From positions 1 to 33,429 of the forward strand of contig NZ_CABYWZ010000016.1 in NCBI RefSeq assembly GCF_902522795.1: a stretch of DNA of 33,429 nucleotides, in the 5' to 3' direction. The stretch is from an uncultured Prochlorococcus sp. (lineage in GTDB: Bacteria; Cyanobacteriota; Cyanobacteriia; PCC-6307; Cyanobiaceae). The translations under genes and the position numbers were made by a program. Below, piece after piece: positions 16,896 through 25,230 of this stretch (position 1 is its first letter; every line of letters begins with the position of its first letter). Below the pieces are notes generated by a model that had not been told where the DNA came from, ran no database searches, and saw only the letters and a program-made list of their open reading frames with translations.

Positions 16896-17072
16896 TCAGG
16901 AAAACTGGCTTATTAAAGCAATAATTATAAAAATAATTCCTATCCCAACAGTTGCCATCCTTCCATTCCATATTTCAGCTTGAGGGGTAAAACCTCTTTT
17001 CCACAAATTCAGTTCCTTTTTATCAACGAAGTTTTTTGTCTCTTTAATCTCGATTTTAGGTTGGTTGTTCAT
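16896..17072 (-). CDS. hli: High-light-inducible protein (Hli, one-helix chlorophyll-binding)
   Basis: This 58-residue frame carries the chlorophyll a/b-binding signature AEIWNGRMATVGI (about residues 32-44) followed directly by one membrane helix (IGIIFIIIALISQ). It starts MNNQPKIEIKETKN and ends SQFS. Hli proteins sit in thylakoids, bind chlorophyll and carotenoid, and protect photosystems and chlorophyll-synthesis complexes under high light or stress. The start ATG is 5 nt downstream of the tsaD stop, so the two are probably cotranscribed. The 162 bp beyond it hold no other gene. The motif makes the call firm; which hli subtype is unclear. Confidence 0.88.
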   Translation of the reverse strand: MNNQPKIEIKETKNFVDKKELNLWKRGFTPQAEIWNGRMATVGIGIIFIIIALISQFS

Positions 17073-17077
17073 TGAAA

Positions 17078-18148
17078 TTAGAAAGGAGGGTATTCTCCAT
17101 AAAGGGTATTTGCTTGTTCAATTGATAGTCTTCCTGCGACACCTAATTTAAGGGAACTAAAATGATCCTTAAATTTGATTCTGAACAACGCCGCCGCTCC
17201 AATCATTGCCGCATTGTCTGTACAAAGATCAAGAGGAGCTAAATGAACTTTAATAGATTTTTTACTAGCTTCACTAATCATCATTTTTCTTAATGTATTG
17301 TTAGCAGCCACTCCCCCAACCACAACAACATTATCCAAGCTAAAATCTTCTGCGCATTTTATTGTTCTCTCTACCAAGACCTCTGCTACTACCCTCTCAA
17401 AACTTGCAGCAATATCTGAAATTGGAACAGTCTTCCCATCCAAATTTATTCTCTCAACTAATCTTAATACGGCAGTTTTTAGACCACTAAAAGAGAAATC
17501 ATATTTAAGAAATCCACCTTTTTTATCAGAGATCTTACATTTTGGTAAATTAAATTTCATTGGGTCCCCATTTTTAGCAATCTTTTCAATTGCCGGTCCT
17601 CCCGGATAACTAAGACCTAATAGTCTGCCAACTTTATCAAAAGCTTCTCCAGCAGCATCATCAAAACTTTTTCCAAGTCTTTGCATTCTCCTTCTATCAT
17701 CAACCTTTATCAATTCAGTATGCCCGCCGCTAACAAGTAATGTAAGAAAAGATTTCTTTGGATAGTTTTCTGAAAATAGAATTGAAGATAAATGCCCCTC
17801 CAAATGATGAATTCCCAAAAATGGTTTTGAATGTAACATGCAAAGTGATCTTGCAGTTATAGAGCCAACTCGTAAACAACCAACTAATCCAGGAGCTACA
17901 GTTGATGCAATATAATCAACCTCCTCAACTTTGATTTTTGATTCTTCTAAAGCCTCATCCAAAACAAAAGGTAATAATTCTAAATGCTTTCTAGCTGCAA
18001 GTTCAGGCACAACTCCTCCCCATTTTGAATGATCTTCAATTTGAGAGGCAATTATATTTGAATGTATTCTGAAAGTATCGCCAATATTAGAAACTATTGA
18101 GACAGATGTCTCATCACAACTTGTTTCAATAGCTAAAACTTTATGCAT
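17078..18148 (-). CDS. tsaD: tRNA N6-adenosine threonylcarbamoyltransferase
   Basis: This 356-residue protein is TsaD (formerly Gcp), which with TsaB and TsaE transfers threonylcarbamoyl to A37 of ANN-decoding tRNAs. The metal-binding HHLEGH (114-119), ETSCDETSVSIV (about 8-19), the LVSGGHTEL block and the C-terminal GVAANNTLR and DNAAMIGAA blocks are all present. Length is normal. Its upstream region is shared with psaF, divergent with 65 bp between starts. It is followed by hli after 5 nt, a combination worth noting because it links a tRNA-modification gene to a light-stress gene on one transcript. Confidence 0.96.
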   Translation of the reverse strand: MHKVLAIETSCDETSVSIVSNIGDTFRIHSNIIASQIEDHSKWGGVVPELAARKHLELLPFVLDEALEESKIKVEEVDYIASTVAPGLVGCLRVGSITARSLCMLHSKPFLGIHHLEGHLSSILFSENYPKKSFLTLLVSGGHTELIKVDDRRRMQRLGKSFDDAAGEAFDKVGRLLGLSYPGGPAIEKIAKNGDPMKFNLPKCKISDKKGGFLKYDFSFSGLKTAVLRLVERINLDGKTVPISDIAASFERVVAEVLVERTIKCAEDFSLDNVVVVGGVAANNTLRKMMISEASKKSIKVHLAPLDLCTDNAAMIGAAALFRIKFKDHFSSLKLGVAGRLSIEQANTLYGEYPPF

Positions 18149-18213
18149 TTTTGATTCAACTTGTTCTATTTTAATATTAATTTCTTACTTAACACACTAT
18201 AAGGAATTAAAGA

Positions 18214-18777
18214 TTGCAACTTATGAAATTCTTTTTTTCAATCATAACCTCAGTTTTTCTGTTCCTCGGAATTACTCCAATTGCTCTAGCTGCAAATGGG
18301 CCTGCCTTAAACGCAGATAGAGCTAGCACAGAATATACTGCTTCAGCCCTCACAAAATGCTCTGAAAATCCTAAATTCATTGAGAGAGCAAATTCTGCAA
18401 CTACTCAAAAAGACATCGCAAGATTTGAAAGATATGGAAAAGCATCATGCGGAGATGATGGTCTTCCACATTTAATAATTGGACCTCCTCTTGAGCCATG
18501 GGGAGCCCTTTTAAATAGAGGTCATGAAGGAGATTTACTTATTCCCGGAGTATTGTTCATTTACATTGCTGGAATTATAGGTTGGTCAGGAAGAGAGTAT
18601 CTAATTGAATCAAAAAAGACTAAGAATCCAGCAGATCTTGAGATCATTATTGACCTAGACTTAGCGAGAAAATGTCTTGTAAAAGGAGCGCAATGGCCTC
18701 TTCTTGCTAATAAACAAGGAAGAAATGGTGATTTAAGAGAGAAAGATAATAATATTACACTTAATGGTCCTCGCTAA
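18214..18777 (+). CDS. psaF: Photosystem I reaction centre subunit III (PsaF)
   Basis: This 187-residue protein is PsaF, the photosystem I subunit at the lumenal, plastocyanin/cytochrome c6-facing side. A cleavable signal is seen: FFFSIITSVFLFLGITPIALA, ending in ALA at about residue 26. Then follow the mature N-terminus, two cysteines (in KCSENP and SCGDDG), GRWG-like LEPWGALLNRGHEGDLLIPG and a membrane helix (about residues 105-123). The TTG at 18214 is 8 nt after an AAGGA, a good Shine-Dalgarno spacing; an ATG three codons later (18223) is the alternative and leaves the signal intact. psaJ follows after 25 nt. Confidence 0.95.
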   Translation: MQLMKFFFSIITSVFLFLGITPIALAANGPALNADRASTEYTASALTKCSENPKFIERANSATTQKDIARFERYGKASCGDDGLPHLIIGPPLEPWGALLNRGHEGDLLIPGVLFIYIAGIIGWSGREYLIESKKTKNPADLEIIIDLDLARKCLVKGAQWPLLANKQGRNGDLREKDNNITLNGPR

Positions 18778-18802
18778 ACATCTTTAAACTTTCATAAAAC
18801 AA

Positions 18803-18937
18803 ATGTTCAAAATTCTAAACACAAAATTTGTCAGGTCTGCTCCAGTAGTAGCAGCAATCTGGCTAAGCCTTACAGCTGGAATAATTATTGAATTTAATAG
18901 GTTTTTCCCAGATTTATTATTCCATCCAATGAGTTGA
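18803..18937 (+). CDS. psaJ: Photosystem I reaction centre subunit IX (PsaJ)
   Basis: This 44-residue frame starts [20 protein letters not shown] and ends [11 protein letters not shown], the classical PsaJ sequence with a single membrane helix (about residues 13-32, with GIIIEFNRF). PsaJ packs next to PsaF in photosystem I and stabilises it. It lies 25 nt after psaF, the usual psaF-psaJ order, and is followed by a strong intrinsic terminator. The gene is short and easy to miss. Call secure. Confidence 0.96.
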   Translation: MFKILNTKFVRSAPVVAAIWLSLTAGIIIEFNRFFPDLLFHPMS

Positions 18938-18955
18938 TAAAGATGAATTAATAAA

Positions 18956-18996
18956 GAAAAAATAATCAAGTTTTTATTAACTTGATTATTTTTTTT
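18956..18996. terminator. Bidirectional intrinsic terminator between psaFJ and gmk
   Basis: A perfect 12-bp stem, AATAATCAAGTT (18961-18972) and AACTTGATTATT (18979-18990), with a 6-nt loop is followed by six more T on the + strand (18991-18996) and preceded by A-rich sequence, which gives a U tract on the - strand. It can stop transcripts from both sides. The gmk stop codon (18966-18968) and last codons lie inside the stem. Confidence 0.88.
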
Positions 18997-19520
18997 GCTG
19001 TTTCATCAACATTGTGATTTGTTAATGCATAATCAAATTCATTTGATACTGAAATCTCATAACTAGCCCTCGAGAGTCTTTTTTTAATTGCCTCCTCTTT
19101 TTCTGTCCCTCTATTTCTTATTCTTCTCTCTAACTCTTCTTTATTCGGAGGAAGTAAAAATATTGACAGTGAATTAGGAAACTTATTTTTTATTTGCCTA
19201 GCACCCTCTACTTCAATTTCAAGTAATACGGTAAATCCCTTTTTTATTTTCTCATTAACAGAAGACAAAGGGGTTCCATAGTAGTTTCCAGCGAATTGAG
19301 CCCATTCAAGGAACATGTTTTGTTCAATCATTTCTTTAAACGTTTCTTGATTTAAAAAGTAGTAATTTTCTCCGTCTTTCTCGCCATCTCTAGGTTCTCG
19401 AGTAGTTGCAGATATTGAAAGCCAAAAATTTTTTTCTTTACCTAATATTTCTTTAACAACTGTCCCTTTACCTACCCCGCTGGGTCCAGTAAGGATAATA
19501 AGTTTTTTTTGATTTTTCAT
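18966..19520 (-). CDS. gmk: Guanylate kinase
   Basis: This 184-residue enzyme converts GMP to GDP with ATP. The P-loop GPSGVGKGT (12-20), the SATTREPRDGEKDGENYYFL block that binds GMP (about residues 37-56), and the LEIEVEGARQIK block are all seen. The length is normal. The start ATG is 48 bp from the divergent NFACT/RqcH gene. The final codons (encoding about KIIKLIKT) overlap the terminator shared with psaJ. Call secure. Confidence 0.97.
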   Translation of the reverse strand: MKNQKKLIILTGPSGVGKGTVVKEILGKEKNFWLSISATTREPRDGEKDGENYYFLNQETFKEMIEQNMFLEWAQFAGNYYGTPLSSVNEKIKKGFTVLLEIEVEGARQIKNKFPNSLSIFLLPPNKEELERRIRNRGTEKEEAIKKRLSRASYEISVSNEFDYALTNHNVDETAKKIIKLIKT

Positions 19521-19568
19521 ATTAAATTTTTTGCAGTAAAATAAAATCTTGAGAATTTAAAGGTAATA

Positions 19569-21293
19569 ATGCAAAAAGGTGTTCCGCAGATAATGGATAT
19601 TACATCTATTAGATCTGTCTTGCATTATTTAACAAAGAACATCTTACCTACAAAATTTGAAACTGCCCAACAACCTGAGCCTAATACAATTCAATTATGT
19701 TTTAGAGGAGTTGATTCTCAAACATGGTTAGAAGTTTCATGGAATGGAGACTCTCCAAGAATATTAAAGATAAATAAACCAAAAAAGATTGGTAGAGAAA
19801 GCACACTTTCTAAACAAATAAGATACGGATTAAAGTATATGGCTTTAATTTCGATTGATCAAGATGATTTCGAGAGAGTTATAAAATTTAGTTTTGCAAA
19901 AAAACCTGGAGATGAAATTAATAAGTATTTAATTTTTGAATTAATGGGAAAACATAGTAATGTTTTTTATTTGGATAATAAACAAAAAATAATTGCCGTT
20001 GGTAAACAAATTAAATCAAGTCAATCTAGTTTTAGAACAATTTCAACAGGCTCAATATATTCAGGCCCTCCAGTCAATCTCAAAAAAAAACCTAGTGAAG
20101 ATGAGTCTTTTCAATCATGGAAAGACTCAATTTCAATAGTCCCTGAGTCTTTGAAATACTGTTTAATAAATACCTATCAAGGAGTTAGCCCTATCCTCAC
20201 AAAACAATTAGAGGTTGTTAGCAAAACTGGTAATCCGGAAATAATGGAAAAAAATATCGATTTCATTAGCGATGCTGACTTAAAGGAGATATTTAAAAAT
20301 TGGAAGAATTGGATAAATAGGTTTAAAAACAATAACTTTAATTTTTCTACATTTAACAAAGATTTTTATTGCGTTTGGTTTTTTGATAAAGAAATTAATT
20401 GCGAAAATAAAATAGATTTATGCACCAGTTTAGAGAATTATTATGATTATTATCTGAAACAAAAAAAACTTAAATTATTGGAAAAGAAAATTGAAGGGAT
20501 AATTTTTAAACAGACCAATACTGAGAAAAAGAATTTAAATATTCAATATAATCTACTGATAAAATCAGAAAATTACGAGGCATATAAAGAAAAAGCTGAT
20601 AATATATTTTCTTCAAATGAAATTAAAAAACGAGATATTATAAAAGGACAAAAACTATATAAAAAATCAAAGAAGCTTAAGAGATCTAGAGAATTAATAA
20701 AAGAAAGATTAAGTATTTACAAAACAAATATAGAAAGATTAGATGAATTCACTACACTTCTAGAAAATCTAAATTCTCTAAATCATGAAAAACTTTTTAT
20801 GAGAATCAAACTACTAGAAGAAATTATGGAAGAAATTTGTAACGAGTTTAATATCAATATCAAGAGGCAAAGAGACGATAAGAAAAGTACATCTGAGCTA
20901 CAATCTTCTCCAATTCAAGTTGATACTCCCACAGGATTGAAGCTTCAGGTAGGGCGAAATATGAGACAAAATGACTTAATAAGCTTTAAGTTTTCAAAAA
21001 AAGGCGATTTATGGTTTCATGCTCAGGAATCACCAGGCAGTCATGTAGTTTTGAAGTCTTCATCTCAAGTAGCATCTGAGCAAGATCTTCAAATAGCTGC
21101 AGATTTAGCTGCTTTATTTAGTAAGGCAAAAAGAAACATCAAAGTTCCAATTAATTTAGTAAAGATTAAAGATTTGCAAAAAATCAAAAATGGAGGACCG
21201 GGTTGTGTTTCCTTTAAAAATGGAGAAATTATTTGGGGAAATCCTTCAAGAGGAGAAGATTACATTAAAAAAAATCTTAAAACAGTAATTTAG
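19569..21293 (+). CDS. rqcH: NFACT/RqcH-like ribosome quality-control protein (fibronectin-binding A family)
   Basis: This 574-residue protein has the NFACT layout: an N-terminal NFACT-N domain, a central coiled coil rich in Lys and Leu (about residues 295-420), and a C-terminal NFACT-R/DUF814 domain (GDLWFHAQESPGSHVVLKSS, about 478-497). Bacterial RqcH binds obstructed 50S subunits and adds C-terminal alanine tails. Its essential Asp-Arg pair (D97/R98 in B. subtilis) aligns with Glu102-Arg103 here (DDFERVIKF). The start may be codon 9 (ATG at 19593), which would bring the pair to E94-R95. The original name 'fibronectin-binding protein' does not fit this organism. The function is inferred from the family; the ER change needs checking. 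Confidence 0.85.
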   Translation: MQKGVPQIMDITSIRSVLHYLTKNILPTKFETAQQPEPNTIQLCFRGVDSQTWLEVSWNGDSPRILKINKPKKIGRESTLSKQIRYGLKYMALISIDQDDFERVIKFSFAKKPGDEINKYLIFELMGKHSNVFYLDNKQKIIAVGKQIKSSQSSFRTISTGSIYSGPPVNLKKKPSEDESFQSWKDSISIVPESLKYCLINTYQGVSPILTKQLEVVSKTGNPEIMEKNIDFISDADLKEIFKNWKNWINRFKNNNFNFSTFNKDFYCVWFFDKEINCENKIDLCTSLENYYDYYLKQKKLKLLEKKIEGIIFKQTNTEKKNLNIQYNLLIKSENYEAYKEKADNIFSSNEIKKRDIIKGQKLYKKSKKLKRSRELIKERLSIYKTNIERLDEFTTLLENLNSLNHEKLFMRIKLLEEIMEEICNEFNINIKRQRDDKKSTSELQSSPIQVDTPTGLKLQVGRNMRQNDLISFKFSKKGDLWFHAQESPGSHVVLKSSSQVASEQDLQIAADLAALFSKAKRNIKVPINLVKIKDLQKIKNGGPGCVSFKNGEIIWGNPSRGEDYIKKNLKTVI

Positions 21294-21323
21294 TTTATAA
21301 TAAAAAAAATTTTTAAAATCTAG

Positions 21324-21584
21324 ATGATTGATTTTCTTTTGGGCACTCATGAATTTTTAGGAAATCATAGTTTCCCAGAATTTATTGTTGGATACCTATT
21401 CGGTGCTGCATTAATAATTGGAGCTCCCACTGTTTTCTTACTACTTGCCTTCGTAAGCGCTTTAATGAAAACAAATGGGAAAATGGGTGGATATAGAGAA
21501 TATGAAACTTATGGTGAATCATCTCTAAATGATGCACCTCCTTTCTTATTACCAGATCCAACTAATCCTAAATTAAGCAAATAA
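21324..21584 (+). CDS. Conserved small membrane protein, unknown function, 86 aa
   Basis: This 86-residue protein has a soluble N-terminal turn (THEFLGNHSF) and one strong hydrophobic stretch (about residues 21-47, IVGYLFGAALIIGAPTVFLL) that may form one long or two short helices. A hydrophilic tail rich in Gly, Tyr, Glu and Pro follows (GYREYETYGE ... PPFLLPDP). The sequence looks like a conserved thylakoid-membrane protein, but I cannot name a family. It sits between the RqcH-like gene (30 nt) and tatC (79 nt), same strand. Confidence 0.6.
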   Translation: MIDFLLGTHEFLGNHSFPEFIVGYLFGAALIIGAPTVFLLLAFVSALMKTNGKMGGYREYETYGESSLNDAPPFLLPDPTNPKLSK

Positions 21585-21663
21585 TTAAATTTATCGAAAA
21601 TTAATTGGACTTTGACAATAATAATTTTAAACCTTTTTCTTACAAAATCTTCATCAAATAATA

Positions 21664-22422
21664 ATGAAAGATACAGGTCAAAGTGAAAATAAATTATCAG
21701 ATTCGATGACTTTTACTGATCATTTAGAGGAACTTCGTCAAAGGTTACTAAACTCAATTTACTCAATAGTTATCTCAATATTCTTTAGTTTCCTCATTAT
21801 AAAGCCATTAATATCTTTTTTAGAAATCCCAGCTGGTGATATTCACTTACTACAACTTGCTCCAGGAGAGTTTTTATTTGTAGCTATTAAAGTTGCAGGT
21901 TACAGCGGATTGATAGTTTCTATGCCTTATATTTTTTATCAAATAATACTATTCATTTCCCCTGGCTTAACTAAACAAGAAAAAAGCCTTATTTTGCCCG
22001 CAGTTTTTGGTTCGGGTCTTCTATTTTTTTTAGGATTAATTTTTTCATGGTGGATTTTGGTACCTGCAGCAATAAAGTTCTTTATTTCTTTCGGTGCTGA
22101 TATAGTTGAACCAACTTGGTCCATAGAAAGATATTTTGATTTTGTTCTATTGTTAATGTCTAGCACTGCAATAGCTTTTCAATTGCCGGTATTACAATTT
22201 ATTCTTGGCTCTCTTGGAATAATTACAACAGAAAAAATGATTTCGAATTGGAAGATAGTTGTAATCTCCTCTGCAATCTTATCTGCAGTGATCACCCCTT
22301 CAACGGACCCATTGACAATGTCGTTGCTATCTATATCAATTGTTTTCTTATTTTTTGTGGGTACTGGATTAACATACTTATCAGAAAATCTTAAGTCAAA
22401 AACTCTTTCATCTTCTCATTAA
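21664..22422 (+). CDS. tatC: Sec-independent (Tat) translocase protein TatC
   Basis: This 252-residue protein has six membrane helices and the TatC signature near the start: FTDHLEELRQRLL (about residues 17-29), which binds the twin-arginine signal. Other family marks are the APGEFLFVAIKV block (about 66-77) and the FISPGLTKQEK block. It is the receptor core of the Tat pathway in plasma and thylakoid membranes. It is followed, beyond one opposite-strand gene, by petC, whose product has a Tat-type signal anchor, so partner and substrate lie close. The 3' end overlaps the convergent gene by 32 nt. Confidence 0.95.
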   Translation: MKDTGQSENKLSDSMTFTDHLEELRQRLLNSIYSIVISIFFSFLIIKPLISFLEIPAGDIHLLQLAPGEFLFVAIKVAGYSGLIVSMPYIFYQIILFISPGLTKQEKSLILPAVFGSGLLFFLGLIFSWWILVPAAIKFFISFGADIVEPTWSIERYFDFVLLLMSSTAIAFQLPVLQFILGSLGIITTEKMISNWKIVVISSAILSAVITPSTDPLTMSLLSISIVFLFFVGTGLTYLSENLKSKTLSSSH

Positions 22423-22708
22423 GATTTAATTGCAAGCTGACAGCTCTACCTAACCTTGGTTTAGCATTGACTTTCTTTAGCCATTCCCTTACTTCTTCTG
22501 AATATCCACATCTATTTAAAATCTCAATTTTATCAGCTATGGATTTTTTATATTCACCTTCACTTAATGGGAATGATTCCTGTCCAAGAAATCCCCACAT
22601 CATTTGAAAATAGACAAATTTTCCTCTTCTAAAGAGTCTAAAATCATATTTTTTTCCCCAGCGATGAATCAAATAATGGATAACTTCATCTACTAGCAAT
22701 GGGTTCAT
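22391..22708 (-). CDS. DUF3067 family protein
   Basis: This 105-residue protein matches the DUF3067 family of cyanobacteria and plastid-bearing eukaryotes, which has no known function. Conserved parts seen are IHRWGKKYDFRLFRRGKF (about residues 14-31), VYFQMMWGFLGQESFPL (about 32-48) and the YSEEVREWL stretch. It is basic and soluble, without a signal. It is convergent with tatC and overlaps it by 32 nt, a large overlap for two real genes. The family call rests on memory of the motif. Confidence 0.75.
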   Translation of the reverse strand: MNPLLVDEVIHYLIHRWGKKYDFRLFRRGKFVYFQMMWGFLGQESFPLSEGEYKKSIADKIEILNRCGYSEEVREWLKKVNAKPRLGRAVSLQLNLNEKMKEFLT

Positions 22709-22783
22709 TTAAATCAATTAATTAAGACTTCCTAAACTTTTACTTTAAATTATTAAAAGTCCTATCTATTTGCAACAGAAATT

Positions 22784-22796
22784 GAGCAATTTGCTC
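22784..22796. promoter_or_regulatory. Perfect inverted repeat GAGCAA-T-TTGCTC upstream of petC
   Basis: A perfect 6+1+6 palindrome ends just before a -10-like CATAAT (22797-22802), about 30 bp before the petC ATG. Its place next to the -10 suggests an operator for a dimeric regulator. It has G/C-containing arms in otherwise AT-rich DNA, which makes chance less likely. No known consensus is claimed. Confidence 0.4.
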
Positions 22797-22831
22797 CATA
22801 ATAACTAATAAATAACAGTACCAAGTAGCGA

Positions 22832-23368
22832 ATGACTCAATTAAGTTCCAATGATGTCCCTTCAATGGGTCGAAGGCAATTTATGAATCTTCTTACATTT
22901 GGTACTGCAACTGGAGTAGCGTTAGGAGCCCTTTACCCAGTAGCAAATTATTTCATGCCTTTAAGAGCAGGTGGTGGTGGTGGTGGAACTTCTGCTAAGG
23001 ATGAATTAGGTAATCCAGTTACTAAGACAGGTTGGTTAGCTTCCCATCAAGCAGGAGACAAAAGTCTAGTGCAGGGTCTAAAGGGAGATCCAACTTATTT
23101 AATAGTTAATGAGGGTGGGGAAATAGGAGAATTTGGTTTAAATGCAATATGTACTCATTTAGGTTGCGTTGTCCCATGGGATAGTGGTGCTAATAAATTT
23201 ATATGTCCCTGTCATGGCAGTCAGTACGACACAAATGGGAAGGTAGTCAGAGGGCCTGCTCCTTTATCTTTAGCGCTAGCTCACGTAGATATTGAAGATG
23301 ATGCTGTACTTGTCAAACAATGGTCAGAAACTGACTTTAGAACTAATGAAAATCCATGGTGGGCATAA
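22832..23368 (+). CDS. petC: Cytochrome b6f complex Rieske iron-sulfur subunit
   Basis: This 178-residue protein is PetC. It has a short N-terminus with a Tat-type motif ([16 protein letters not shown], about residues 13-28), one membrane helix (about 20-42), a glycine-rich hinge (six Gly at 47-52) and the [2Fe-2S] box: CTHLGC (107-112) and CPCHGS (125-130). It moves electrons from plastoquinol to cytochrome f. Sequence and length are typical. petA starts 4 nt after its stop, giving the usual petC-petA pair. tatC is encoded close by. A palindrome lies in the promoter region. Call secure. Confidence 0.98.
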   Translation: MTQLSSNDVPSMGRRQFMNLLTFGTATGVALGALYPVANYFMPLRAGGGGGGTSAKDELGNPVTKTGWLASHQAGDKSLVQGLKGDPTYLIVNEGGEIGEFGLNAICTHLGCVVPWDSGANKFICPCHGSQYDTNGKVVRGPAPLSLALAHVDIEDDAVLVKQWSETDFRTNENPWWA

Positions 23369-23372
23369 AAAA

Positions 23373-24326
23373 ATGAAGGGTCTTAAAAATCAAATCATGA
23401 AAAAAACAAGTTTATTTATCTGTACAATGCTGTTTATCTCAAGCATTGTATTTTATCCAAAGATCAGTTTTGCTTATCCATTTTGGGCTCAGCAAAACTA
23501 CGAATCCCCAAGAGAAGCCACAGGTAAGATAGTCTGTGCAAATTGTCATTTAGCTCAGATGCCTACAATTGCAGAGGTTCCACAATCTGTTGGGGCAGAC
23601 AGCGTTTTCAAAGCTGTAGTCAAAATACCCTACAAAAATGACTTAAAAGAAATTGGTGCTGATGGTTCGGAAGTCCCATTACAAGTTGGTGCTGTTGTAA
23701 TGCTGCCTGATGGCTTTAAACTTGCTCCACAAGAAAGATGGACCGAAGAAATAAAAGAGGAGACAGAAGGGGTTTATTTCACTAATTACAGTGAAGAGAA
23801 AGACAATATCATTATTGTCGGACCTTTACCTGGCGATACCAATAAAGAAATCGTTTTCCCTGTACTTTCCCCTGACCCATCCACTAATAAAGAATATCAC
23901 TATGGAAAATACTCGTTACATATTGGAGGTAATAGAGGTAGAGGTCAGGTATATCCAACTGGAGACAAGAGCAATAATGTAGTATTCACCTCTTCCACCA
24001 CAGGAACTATAAATTCAATAGAAACAATTGAAGATGGTAGCTATCAAGTCAATATAGAAAACGATAATGGTGAAATAACTACTGAAGCAGTGCCTGTTGG
24101 TCCTCAACTTATCGTAAAAGCGCAAGACAAAATTAATGTAGGTGACCCTCTTACTAATGATCCCAACGTTGGTGGCTTTGGGCAATTAGATGCTGAGGTT
24201 GTACTACAGAGCCCTTATAGAGTTATTGGATTGATTGCATTCTTCATTGGTGTAGGCTTAACACAAATACTTTTAGTATTAAAGAAAAAACAAGTAGAAA
24301 AAGTGCAAGCAGCAGAGGGTATCTAA
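23373..24326 (+). CDS. petA: Cytochrome f (apocytochrome)
   Basis: This 317-residue protein is the cytochrome f precursor. A Sec signal (about residues 1-34, ending ISFA) precedes the mature YPFWAQ start, whose Tyr35 amine is an axial heme ligand. The heme motif is CANCH (55-59). A long lumenal beta domain follows, with a single membrane helix near the C-terminus (about residues 283-303, [18 protein letters not shown]) and a basic stromal tail. The open frame continues upstream into petC, but the ATG at 23373, 4 nt after the petC stop, gives a normal signal; a second ATG (23397) is possible. Confidence 0.97.
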   Translation: MKGLKNQIMKKTSLFICTMLFISSIVFYPKISFAYPFWAQQNYESPREATGKIVCANCHLAQMPTIAEVPQSVGADSVFKAVVKIPYKNDLKEIGADGSEVPLQVGAVVMLPDGFKLAPQERWTEEIKEETEGVYFTNYSEEKDNIIIVGPLPGDTNKEIVFPVLSPDPSTNKEYHYGKYSLHIGGNRGRGQVYPTGDKSNNVVFTSSTTGTINSIETIEDGSYQVNIENDNGEITTEAVPVGPQLIVKAQDKINVGDPLTNDPNVGGFGQLDAEVVLQSPYRVIGLIAFFIGVGLTQILLVLKKKQVEKVQAAEGI

Positions 24327-24336
24327 CTTTCTCTAA

Positions 24337-25230
24337 ATGCTTATACTTCAAGCTTTTATACAATCTCCAGGAGAAACTTTTTTAAATTTAGGATTTATAA
24401 CTATTAGATGGTACGGACTTCTTATTTCGGTTTCAGTTTTAATAGGCCTGTTTATCTCTAAAAAACTTGCAAAGGCAAGAAATATTAACCCAGAGTACAT
24501 TAGTGAAATACTTCCATCATTAATAATCTCTTCAATAATTGGAGCTAGAACTTATTACGTAATTTTTGAGTGGAGGCAATATAGCGGAGAGAACTTTTTT
24601 ACTTCTTTTGAACTATTCAATAACATCATTCAAATACCTTCTTTTCTTGCAGTTTGGGAAGGAGGCATAGCAATCCATGGAGGTCTAATTGGAGGATTAA
24701 TATCTATTATCTATTTCTGTAAGTCGAAAAAAATTAATTTTAAAACCTTTATAGATATATTAATACCCTCGATTATTCTTGGACAATCAATAGGAAGGTG
24801 GGGAAATTTTTTCAATAATGAAGCCTTTGGAGTTCCTACAAATTTGCCTTGGAAATTATTTATACCTATCCAAAATAGGCCTTTAGAATTTATTAATTAT
24901 GAATTTTTTCATCCTACATTTCTCTATGAGTCATTCTGGAATCTTTTGATTTTCATCGTCCTTATTATTACCTTTAATAAACAAAATAAGACAGATTTTT
25001 TCAGGCCTGGCTTTATTAGCTGTCTTTATTTAATAAGTTATAGCTTTGGACGATTCTGGATTGAAGGTTTAAGAACTGACCCACTATGCATTGGTGGACT
25101 TCCACCTTTCTGTGATGGCGGTATAAGAATGGCTCAATTTATAAGTATTTTTCTATTTTCTTCTGGATTAATTGGAATATTTTTTTTAAGATTGAGAACA
25201 TATAGTGGGGAAAATAGAAAGAATGGATAA
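24337..25230 (+). CDS. lgt: Prolipoprotein diacylglyceryl transferase
   Basis: This 297-residue membrane enzyme moves diacylglycerol to the lipobox cysteine of prolipoproteins, the first step of lipoprotein maturation. About seven hydrophobic segments are seen. Conserved motifs are [14 protein letters not shown] (with the essential His, about residues 107-120), [15 protein letters not shown] (about 150-164, the Lgt signature with Asn and Arg) and [14 protein letters not shown] (about 236-249). It starts 10 nt after petA and overlaps cobM slightly, so it belongs to the petC-petA-lgt-cobM transcript. Confidence 0.96.
   Translation: MLILQAFIQSPGETFLNLGFITIRWYGLLISVSVLIGLFISKKLAKARNINPEYISEILPSLIISSIIGARTYYVIFEWRQYSGENFFTSFELFNNIIQIPSFLAVWEGGIAIHGGLIGGLISIIYFCKSKKINFKTFIDILIPSIILGQSIGRWGNFFNNEAFGVPTNLPWKLFIPIQNRPLEFINYEFFHPTFLYESFWNLLIFIVLIITFNKQNKTDFFRPGFISCLYLISYSFGRFWIEGLRTDPLCIGGLPPFCDGGIRMAQFISIFLFSSGLIGIFFLRLRTYSGENRKNG

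Noticed and set aside
23292..23372. Upstream extension of the petA frame into petC
   Set aside because: The extra N-terminus overlaps petC and destroys the normal signal peptide; the ATG at 23373 gives a usual cytochrome f precursor.
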